Positions 1-7,400 of a stretch of DNA of 12,943 bases are shown here, piece by piece. The first letter of the stretch is position 1. Each line of letters begins with the position of its first letter. The position numbers and the translations under genes were made by a program. The DNA is from Pinguiococcus pyrenoidosus (taxonomy: Eukaryota > Sar > Pinguiophyceae > Pinguiochrysidales > Pinguiochrysidaceae), in contig JAAMXY010001725.1 of the NCBI GenBank assembly GCA_019677205.1, positions 303 through 13,245 of the forward strand, in the 5' to 3' direction. The notes beneath the pieces are model-generated. The model did not search any database and had not been told where the DNA came from. It saw only the letters and a program-made list of their open reading frames with translations.

Positions 1-2648
1 AGTCGCAACGTTGGTGCGTTGTCGCTTCCCTGACGCTGTCCGCCGCTGGGCGTGCCTGCCTTCTGCTTCTTCTTCCGGATCTTGTCCATCTGGAGGTCTT
101 CCTGGATCGTTTTGGACAGGCGTCCACCTCCACCCATGCCACCTTGCCTTCTCGTGCCCTTGGTGGATCTAGACGACGCGACCGGGATGCCCAGCTCCTC
201 GCGCGGAAACTCCGCGAGGATGCCGACCCCGAACTCCAGCTCCGCCTTCTCCACGGGCCTCCCGCCCTTCTTCCTGCGTCGGACCTTCTGTGCCTTTCCG
301 ATGCGACCTGCCCATGGACCCGGGGTGGTCACGACGTATTCCTTCCCTTCTTCCAGCGACTCCATGTCTCCGAGCGGCAGAAAGTCCGGCTGCTCCTCCA
401 GCTGGTACGCCCCTTCGTCCACCTCTCGCCGAACAGCTCGCAGCTCTTTGAGGCTCTCCCCCACTACTTCGACGTTGGACGGGGCCGACTTGATCTGCTT
501 GAGCAGATCCTCGAGCTGCCGTTCCTTCTTCTTCGCCTCCTTGGCCCACTCGCGCATCCCATCGCGCTGCGCGGCCCGCAGCTGCTCCTCCGCTGCTTGG
601 GCCTTCGCCTCTGCTTCCTTGACACGCTCTTCTGCCGCTTCGTTCTTCTTCTGCACATCCGCTTCCAGCTGCTCCAGCTCCGCGCGCTGCTTTTCGGCCG
701 CGAGCAGCATTTCGGACAGCTGTCGCTCCTGCTTTCCCAGCAGTTCGCGCGCCCGCTCGAGAATCCGGGCGCCAAGCTCCGACTTGCCCATCACCCTGTC
801 CGCGGTCTCCAGACCGTAGCTGTCTCCCACCGAGGGGATTCGCATTCGGTAGGTGGGTCGACCATCTTCTCCAAGAAGCATGGCTCCCATGGCGAAGCGC
901 TTCTGCTTGTCCGAAGCTGCGAAGTCTTTCAGGCGGGAGTAGTGCGTCGTCACCCCAACGAGCGCCCCGGCCTCGATGCAGCTCTCCACCACGGCCTGCG
1001 CCAGCGCCGATCCCTGACCCGGATCAGTCCCCGAGCCGATCTCGTCGCACAAGAGGAGCGCCCCCGGCTTGGCGCCGTGAATCATCTTCTCGAGCGTCAG
1101 GCAGTGCGCTTGGAAGGTGGACACCCCGGCACTGACGGACTGCTCGTCGCCGATGGCTGCCATGACCGGTGCGAAGATGTCGACGCGCGGCGCTCGGCTT
1201 AGATTCGCAGACGCCTCCTCTGAGCCGAGGTTCTTCAGGTTCTGTCCGGCATCGTGATGCACAGGCAGGGGCAAGCCCAGGCGGACGAGCATGGCGAGAA
1301 GGCCCATGGTTTTCAGCACGATGGTTTTGCCTCCGGCGTTGGGCCCACTGATGAGAAGCGCCTGCGGAGCGTGCTTCCCCGAGGCGTCGAAGAAGAGGTC
1401 GTTGCCGACGACTTTGGAAGCGACGTCCACCCTGGCGATCTCCCCAATCTGCCCACTGGCCGCAAAGGCTCGTATGCGCTCCTCCTCGGCCTTCTCGACT
1501 TCGTTGATGATGAGGACGGCATGCTTGGCCGCCTGGACGTTGATGACCCCCTCCTGGCCAACCTCCGGACAAACGCCTTTCCAGACCTTCCCGAGCGACA
1601 GCTTGGCTTGCAGGGTGTCGAGCGTGGTGGCAGCTTCGATCGACCTCTCCAGCTCGGGGATGAACTGCTTGACGAGCAGGGTCAGTTGCGAGAGGACGCG
1701 GGATTCCTCGCCGCGCAGAGTCGCCCGGAGCTCGCTCAGCTCGTTCGTCGGCTGAATCAGTGCCTCCGGCTCCACGTACACGGTCTTCCCACTCCGGCTG
1801 ACGTCGTGCACGATGCCCACGCGGCGCTTCTGCGACGGAGCGACGGCCACAACGTAGCGGCCGTTGATCTTGTTCACGGTGGTGTCGCTGAGCTGATTCG
1901 TGAAGGAGTCGTCGCCGAGCAGCTGCTTCAGCTTCGCGTCAATGCTGGCGGTGGTCGCAGCGATCCGCTTGCGCAGGCGTCCGATTTCTGGAAACTTGTT
2001 CCCATCCAGCTCTCCGTCATCGTCGAAGGCTCCCTTGAGCCCATCCTTCAGCTCGTCTGGGATCTCAATCGGCTCCGCAAGCTCTTGCAGCAGTGGGATG
2101 ACCGCCTTCTCATCCATGGCCTGCATCAAAAAGCGGCGAAGCTCCAGCAGCGCCGCGGCCCCCCTCTCCACGGCGACCAGCTCGTCCACCTCGACGGTCG
2201 GCAGGCGCTTGGCCCGCTCCAGCGCCGTCGAGAAGTCCATGTCCACGGACAGCGGGAGAGCTTCCGGCAGGCTCTCGAGCTCCTCCAGAGCCGTGTAGCC
2301 GCTCTGCACCGCCTGCACGTCGCTCTCCAGGGGGCTGCGGAGCACTTTCTTCTTGGCCGCAGGGGTCATGGCCTTCTTGGCCAGCGCCTCCAGCACCCTG
2401 GGAAGGTCCAGCACCTTGGCGGCATCTCTCTCGGGCCCAGCGGCGAAGCCTTCAAGGTCCGAGGCGGTGGGGAGAGGGCTCTCCTCCAGAAAATCCTGTT
2501 GTTCGGTTGCGGATGGCTGTTCGATCTCGCTGAAAATGGCCCGGAGCGCCAGTGGGGCTCTAGACAGGCCCGCAGCTGACCTGCCCACGAGTCGCCAGGG
2601 CCGGCATGGCTGAAGCATCAGCGTGACGCATAGGAGGACCACCCTCAT
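1..2648 (-). CDS. mutS2: MutS2-family ATPase, 5' part of gene (3' end beyond left edge)
   Basis: This frame is open without a stop from a TGA at 2694-2696 down to base 1, giving 882 residues from the ATG at 2648. MutS2 proteins bind branched DNA or stalled ribosomes, suppress recombination and usually end in an Smr nuclease domain. Visible parts, in order: N-terminal leader (about 1-37); MutS2 N-terminal segment (about 80-300); the connector with RYVVAV and GIVHDVSRSGKTVYVEP (around 265-310); Walker A GPNAGGKT (435-442, bases 1323-1346); the signature SAGVSTFQAH; Walker B LLLCDEIGSGTDP with D535 and E536; a highly charged coiled coil (about 624-722); and a basic KOW-like linker rich in Gly, Lys and Arg. 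No intron is seen here. The Smr domain, which should start just after APTLR at the edge, lies outside the window. The ATPase core identifies the family with high confidence. Plastid location is inferred from the leader. Confidence 0.93.
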   Translation of the reverse strand, partial: MRVVLLCVTLMLQPCRPWRLVGRSAAGLSRAPLALRAIFSEIEQPSATEQQDFLEESPLPTASDLEGFAAGPERDAAKVLDLPRVLEALAKKAMTPAAKKKVLRSPLESDVQAVQSGYTALEELESLPEALPLSVDMDFSTALERAKRLPTVEVDELVAVERGAAALLELRRFLMQAMDEKAVIPLLQELAEPIEIPDELKDGLKGAFDDDGELDGNKFPEIGRLRKRIAATTASIDAKLKQLLGDDSFTNQLSDTTVNKINGRYVVAVAPSQKRRVGIVHDVSRSGKTVYVEPEALIQPTNELSELRATLRGEESRVLSQLTLLVKQFIPELERSIEAATTLDTLQAKLSLGKVWKGVCPEVGQEGVINVQAAKHAVLIINEVEKAEEERIRAFAASGQIGEIARVDVASKVVGNDLFFDASGKHAPQALLISGPNAGGKTIVLKTMGLLAMLVRLGLPLPVHHDAGQNLKNLGSEEASANLSRAPRVDIFAPVMAAIGDEQSVSAGVSTFQAHCLTLEKMIHGAKPGALLLCDEIGSGTDPGQGSALAQAVVESCIEAGALVGVTTHYSRLKDFAASDKQKRFAMGAMLLGEDGRPTYRMRIPSVGDSYGLETADRVMGKSELGARILERARELLGKQERQLSEMLLAAEKQRAELEQLEADVQKKNEAAEERVKEAEAKAQAAEEQLRAAQRDGMREWAKEAKKKERQLEDLLKQIKSAPSNVEVVGESLKELRAVRREVDEGAYQLEEQPDFLPLGDMESLEEGKEYVVTTPGPWAGRIGKAQKVRRRKKGGRPVEKAELEFGVGILAEFPREELGIPVASSRSTKGTRRQGGMGGGGRLSKTIQEDLQMDKIRKKKQKAGTPSGGQRQGSDNAPTLR
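2538..2648 (-). other. Putative bipartite plastid-targeting leader of MutS2
   Basis: The first in-frame ATG (2648) gives a short hydrophobic run, MRVVLLCVTLMLQPC (residues 1-15). It is followed by W18 and a stretch up to about residue 37 that is rich in Arg, Ser, Ala and Leu and has no acidic residue; the first Glu is residue 41. In algae with complex plastids of red origin, nuclear-encoded plastid proteins carry an ER signal peptide followed by a transit peptide, often starting with an aromatic residue. The layout here fits that pattern. A second ATG at 2618 would remove the hydrophobic part and leave a simple transit-like peptide for a primary plastid or mitochondrion, so the choice of start decides the destination. 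Confidence 0.5.
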
Positions 2649-2830
2649 CACGGCAATGTGGCGCAGACGCCCCTTTGGTGCACAAGTGACACGTCACGTT
2701 TCATGCGGGCGCGGAAGGAAAGCAGTTTTTACTGTGGCAATCAGTAGAGACTGTTTTGCATTTTTCACTAACAGTAGGCCATCGTCCGTCTGGCGCACAG
2801 AAGTTTTAAATATTAATAGATTGAAATATA

Positions 2831-2865
2831 ATTACTAAATTGTTATAGTTGAATAACTAAGTAAT
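2831..2865. repeat. Imperfect AT-rich inverted repeat
   Basis: ATTACT (2831-2836) pairs with AGTAAT (2860-2865), and GTTAT (2842-2846) pairs with ATAAC (2853-2857), around a 6-base loop. The bulges are unequal. It is a weak hairpin in an AT-rich tract and may be chance. It is noted because it lies near the middle of the divergent promoter. Confidence 0.3.
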
Positions 2866-2950
2866 CTTAAGCTGATCGTATACACAATAAGAATCCCCAA
2901 TACGCAAATTATGAAATATACTTTTAAAAAGGACACAAGATCGATTTATC

Positions 2951-2978
2951 CAAAACAAAACAAAACAAAACAAAAAAA
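2951..2978 (+). repeat. (CAAAA)5 microsatellite ending in an A run
   Basis: Five perfect copies of CAAAA occupy 2951-2975, followed by three further A's. This is a pentanucleotide microsatellite about 90 bp upstream of the DCAF7 start codon. It could act as a nucleosome-poor tract in the promoter or lie in the 5' leader. Confidence 0.9.
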
Positions 2979-2990
2979 GACGCGCGCGTC
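2979..2990. repeat. 12-bp perfect palindrome GACGCGCGCGTC
   Basis: GACGCGCGCGTC reads the same on both strands. It lies directly after the A-rich run and before CGCC and a T5 tract, so an A run and a T run flank it as a longer, looser inverted repeat. It is a possible dimeric factor site or a small hairpin in the 5' leader of DCAF7. Confidence 0.6.
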
Positions 2991-2997
2991 GCCGCTT

Positions 2998-3005
2998 TTT
3001 CGCGC
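2998..3005 (+). promoter_or_regulatory. E2F-like site TTTCGCGC
   Basis: TTTCGCGC matches the E2F/DP consensus TTTSSCGC exactly and sits about 65 bp upstream of the DCAF7 start. E2F/DP control of S-phase genes is conserved in animals, plants and many algae. Whether this copy is bound is unknown. Confidence 0.35.
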
Positions 3006-3068
3006 CGTTGTCAGTGGTCTCCAGGCTACGACCGCGTCTGCAGGACAGCTACGAAGGTCTTGGCCAGC

Positions 3069-4319
3069 ATGGACGACGCCAAGCATCGCGAGATCTACAC
3101 GTTCGAGGCGCCATGGACGATCTACGCTATGGGATGGTCCCAGAAGGTGGATTCTGCCGCGTCTTTCCGCTTGGCGCTGGGCAGTTTCATCGAAGAGTAC
3201 AGCAACAAAGTGCTGCTGATTCAGCAAGACACCAACGGAGACTTCCACGACATCGGCCAGTTCGACCATCCCTATCCAGCGACCAAGGTAGGCTTGGCGC
3301 GTGCGTCCTTCGCCTCGAAGCGGGTTTGGCGGCTGCTTCAGGCGTTCATCTGCGAAGCGAAGTTGGATTTTCCGGCTTCTCCGCAGTTTTGTAAGCTTTA
3401 GTTTTGTCTTGAGGAATTTGCGTTCGTGGGCGCAAGGATCGTGTGGAGCAGCGACAAGGGAGGAGAGGGGAGGAAAGACAGCACTGAGAACGTCGCGACA
3501 GAAACACCAAAGACGAATGCGCGAAAGTGACCTCAAACGCCACAGGTGCAGTGGTGTCCAGATGGCCAGAGTAGTGACAAAGATCTGCTGGCGACGACTG
3601 GCGACTATCTGCGCCTGTGGAATGTGTCCGAGAGCAGTCCCAACGGCGTGAGCATGGAGGCGCTCCTCAACAACAAGATTAGTGAGTACTGCGCGCCGCT
3701 CACGAGCTTCGACTGGAACGAGGCAGACCCCAACCTCATCGGCACCTCTTCCATCGACACCACCTGCACCATCTGGGATATCGTGAAGCAGCAGGCGGTG
3801 ACGCAGCTCATTGCGCATGACAAGGAAGTGTATGACATCGCGTTCTCGAGGTCCAGAGACCTCTTCGCCAGCGTGGGGGCGGATGGGAGCGTGCGATACT
3901 TTGATATGCGGTCGCTGGAGCACAGCACCATCCTGTTCGAGTCTAGAGATCTCACACCCCTCCTGCGGGTAGCGTGGAACAAGCAGGACCCGAACTACAT
4001 CGCAACGTTCATGGCCGACTCCAACAAGACCATCATCCTGGACATTCGCGTGCCCAGCCTACCTGTAGCGGAGCTGGGAGCGCATCACGAGTGCGTCAAT
4101 GCCATTGCCTGGGCGCCGCACTCGAGTTGCCACATCTGCACAGCTGCTGACGACGTCCAAGCACTCATCTGGGACCTGAGTGTCATGCCGAAGCCGGTGG
4201 AAGACCCGATCCTCGCGTACCAGGCCGACGGCCAGATCAATCAGTTGCAGTGGTCGCAGGTCCAGCCAGATTGGATAGCCATCGCCTACAACAACAAACT
4301 GCAGCTTCTGAGGGTCTAG
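3069..4319 (+). CDS. DCAF7: WD40-repeat scaffold, DCAF7/WDR68 family (two exons)
   Basis: Exon 1 is 3069-3287 (73 codons) and exon 2 is 3546-4319, joined in phase 0 to give 330 aa; animal DCAF7 is about 340. The start [10 protein letters not shown] is chosen because its ATG (A at -3, G at +4) opens straight into the conserved family N-terminus [12 protein letters not shown]. Near-identical family blocks follow: [100 protein letters not shown] and [15 protein letters not shown]7/WDR68, like its plant relatives TTG1 and LWD1, is a beta-propeller scaffold for DYRK/HIPK kinases and transcription factors and a proposed CUL4-DDB1 receptor. FDMR (192-195) is a WDxR-like DDB1-binding motif. The loop after CTIWDI is shorter than in animals. 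The family is certain; the partners are inferred. Confidence 0.95.
3288..3545 (+). other. DCAF7 intron 1 (258 nt, phase 0)
   Basis: The donor is AAG|GTAGGC and the acceptor CACAG|GTGCAG. Removing it joins YPATK to VQWCPDG, matching the continuous family sequence. A CTCAAAC near the 3' end is a possible branch point. Reading through reaches a stop at 3399-3401, so splicing is required. Confidence 0.92.
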
Positions 4320-4468
4320 ACCTCCGCAGTGGTTGGAGCGTGGCGCATTCCCCAAAGAAGTGAAGAGAAGAGACCCCAATGAGTTGTAGTGAACCTGAAC
4401 CGAATCAAGCCGAGCTTCGTGATACGGGACGCCCATCCCGTCCTCCCTCGTCTGGTCTCCTGTCAGAG
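4320..4468. other. Convergent 3' intergenic region
   Basis: Only 149 bp separate the stop codons of DCAF7 (plus) and the C2CD3 homologue (minus). Both 3' UTRs and polyadenylation sites must fit here or overlap. I see no AATAAA on either strand, so poly(A) signalling is probably degenerate or uses another motif. Confidence 0.8.
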
Positions 4469-7400
4469 CTATCGCCACCACCATGTGCTATCCTCCTCTT
4501 CATCCTCGCTTTCTGCTCTATCTAGTCTACTGAGGCGCGCTCGGGTGGCGCCCCTGGTAAATACCGAGTCCGAATCGGATTCCCCCCGAGGAGCGAAGGA
4601 TCTGCCAGCCCTCTCGGACGCAGACAGTTTCCCCTTGAAGATTCTCGCGATCCGCCGCGTCTCTTCGTCGCCAAAGTCCCCGGATGACGACGACGAGCTC
4701 TTGTCCTGAGACAGCCGGGACGAAGGCTGCGGCACTTGAGCTGCGCGCTTCGGAGCTCCGGCGCCCTTTCTCGAAGCAGAGGACCCCACAAGCTCGGAAC
4801 CGGGAATGCGAATGTTCAGGTTCAAGAAAGGATCCTGCTTCTCCTCGAGCACCCTTGGGAAGTCTTGCAAGGTGGAGTCAGCTTCCTGAGAAGCTTCGAG
4901 CCCCGAACTCACATCTTCGCTTCGGTCGGTGTCCTCGCCTGCGTCCTGAGGAAGGGCCTCTGACTTCTCCGCCGCTGGCGCTTGCGGCGCTGGTGCCTGG
5001 AAAGCGGCACCTTCCCGAGAAGGAGATGCCAGGGGGGAGCCGGCTTTGCTGCTGACGCTGACCGCTGAGACCAAAGCAGGCGGCAGAGCCGGCGCCGCTG
5101 CTGAGACCGACTCGGTCGCCTCCTGCAACGCAGACGAAGCCGGATTTGTAGGTCCAGGAGGAGCCTCTGGAGCTTCACGCTTCTCCGCCTCCGCACCGCA
5201 CGCCTTCATTGCTTGCTGCTCATCATTGGAGGGCATGAACCCCGCTGGGGATTCCGCCCCGTCAGCGGCTGGTGCCCGCCGCTCCCATCGAGCGACCGCC
5301 TCCAACTCCTGAAAGCGCACGCGACCTGGGGTGCGCACTCCTTCAGTTCGAGGTCGCGGTACCTGCGAATCGTGCCGCCCCGCGCGCAGGCGATGCGCGA
5401 AGACATCCCGGATTCCCTGCCTCGGGATGCTAAGGTCCAGGGCCTCGGCGAGCCTTCCAGACCTCAGGTCCGCCGTAGGACTCGCACGCATTTCAGAGGA
5501 GCGGGCAGGGTCTTCCGCACGGAGGCGTTCGGACCGCACCTCGCTCCTGTAAACCGGCGACGTCGCTGCCGGGGCAGTGGCCTGACCAGCCGTACTTCCA
5601 CGCTTCAGGATGATGCGCGTTGTCTTCGTTTGCTCCCGGATCTCCAACTTGGAGCCTGGATCGCTCCCATTGGGAGACTCCAGCTCCTGTCCAGAATAAC
5701 ATGATGAGACGCTTTCCTTTCTGCGCGATCCGCGCTTCCTATTCTGCAATCTGCCTCGAGGGAAATCACCTACCTGAATGTTTGCGGGGAACGTGCGACT
5801 CTTCTTCGCTACCGGGACCTCCTCCTCCTCGTGCTTTCCTCCCGGCGACGCCTGGAAGGGATTGAGCAGACATCCGTAAGCTTGCACGTTGCGTGCGCCA
5901 AGGAGCCGGCAAGGCGTCTCACCTGAGTGACCACGACGTATTGCCACGCCAGTGCGGCCGCCGCTTCTGCTTCGGGAGTGCGCGGCTGACGAAACGGTGC
6001 CGTCTGCGGGCTGCCTCGAGCTCCCTCGCCGGCCTCGATTGGCAGCATGTGATCGGAGACGGAAGAGATGACGGCCTCCAAGGAAGTTGGATGCGGCCGC
6101 CCGGATCCCGAGGGGTGCCGAACGTGCGTGACCGCCTGGCCATGGTCCGGAGATCGGACGGAGGGGCTCCTGTACGAATGATTCATCTGCCTCGTCGGGA
6201 GGTCTTCCATTCCCGTTGTCGGGCTGCCCACTGGCACCCTGATTGACGGGGGAAGCATCGGATTCGTTCGCGTGCGCCGTTCACCATCATCTCCCTCGGA
6301 GGCATTCCCTCGATCCGCTGGCTTCGTCTCCACTTCCACGGCGGGGAAGTCAAGCACGAGCGAGTTGCCGGTTGAGATGGACTCCAACGAACGACTCACG
6401 ATGCTATCCTCTGCGGACGGTCGGGTCTCTTGGCTTCTGTGCAGGCACCCTTCGCCCCCCGTGACGCCTGCGGGTTCTTCTGCATTGCGTGGAGCAGATC
6501 GTTCGGCGACTGCGCTCATGTCCAATGTTCCTTTGCCAGGCGACTCGCAGACAAGGAGCGGCAGTCGGCCTGCTAAGACCGACGACACTTCCACGGCTTC
6601 CCCTGGGAGATCAGCACCGTTGGCGTCCGGTATCGCCAAGCCAGGATTCTTCTCGGCGCTCAGCATCGCTTCAGAAGTCTCCCCAAGACTGGCTGCCTCG
6701 CGTTTCTCGGCATCGACAGCAGCTTTTGTCGCAGCTTGTGTCGCAGCTTGGGTCGCAGGACCAGCAGAAAGACCCTCGTCGCCATCAACGGTAGCCTGGA
6801 CAAGAGATCCGCTCGCACCTTCACCCCATGTAGCGCCAGAGCTGTTTTGCAACGTATCGTGGGCCACAGCTCCTTCTTTTGGACCAGAAGGCTGCCAAGG
6901 AGGGAAAGGGGAGGAAACTTATGGTGAGGCGAAGGCGTGAGCGCCGTTCCCAGCGAAGAGGCTTGCTTACCTGAGATTTTTCGGGGGTCAGGATGCGCTT
7001 CACCATGTTCATCAGATCTTCGAGCTTGCGATTCACGTCGCCGAAATCCTGATCATCTCCGAGGCCCAAATCCGCTTGAGCGGCAAGGTCATGCTCTCCG
7101 TTTTCTAGCGTCCCACCTCGGCTAAGGTGCTGCGCCGCGGGCACAACTGACGGGTCCTCCCCGTCCGATGCCGGCCCTTCTGGGCTCTCCCCCGCCCCCG
7201 ACGCGGAAATCCCTTCTGGCCGAAGTCCGGTGCCGTGGATTTCTTCCTCCACAGCTTGGCCCCCGCCACCATGAAGCCTCATCTGCACGAAGACTTGGCC
7301 AATCTCCATCTCGTTCGCTGACATGACATGATACCACCCGTTGACGAGGTCAGTTGCATTAGCATCTTCTGCTGCTGACCTCACAAAGTGAGGATTCGGG

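Larger units (their letters stand above)
2649..3068. promoter_or_regulatory. Divergent intergenic region between mutS2 and DCAF7
   Basis: This 420-bp gap separates the start codons of two divergently transcribed genes and must hold both promoters and both 5' leaders. It is unlike the coding DNA around it: about 2795-2978 is strongly AT-rich, with TTTAAATATTAAT-type stretches that could serve as TATA-like elements in either direction. Next to the DCAF7 start it switches abruptly to GC-rich DNA containing a CG palindrome and an E2F-like site. I see no credible small gene here. The short open frames in it have no recognisable content. Confidence 0.7.

Noticed and set aside
144-1202. 352-codon open frame on the plus strand
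   Set aside because: Same in-register antisense shadow of the mutS2 coiled-coil region. GC-rich third positions suppress stops.
1254-2579. 441-codon open frame on the plus strand
   Set aside because: It is the exact antisense, codon-in-register shadow of mutS2, whose minus-strand product has clear Walker and signature motifs. The plus-strand product looks like nothing known.
2911-3219. 102-codon plus frame starting in the AT-rich promoter
   Set aside because: It reads through a microsatellite and then overlaps the DCAF7 start in another frame. No recognisable content.
2946-3923. 325-codon minus-strand frame antisense to DCAF7
   Set aside because: It crosses the DCAF7 exons and intron on the opposite strand, while DCAF7 itself is strongly conserved.
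6821-6970. Exon 1 of C2CD3 continuing to its own stop at 6821
   Set aside because: The tail after EKSQ is basic and unlike the preceding protein, a strong GTAAGC donor sits exactly there, and the spliced frame continues for 783 more codons.
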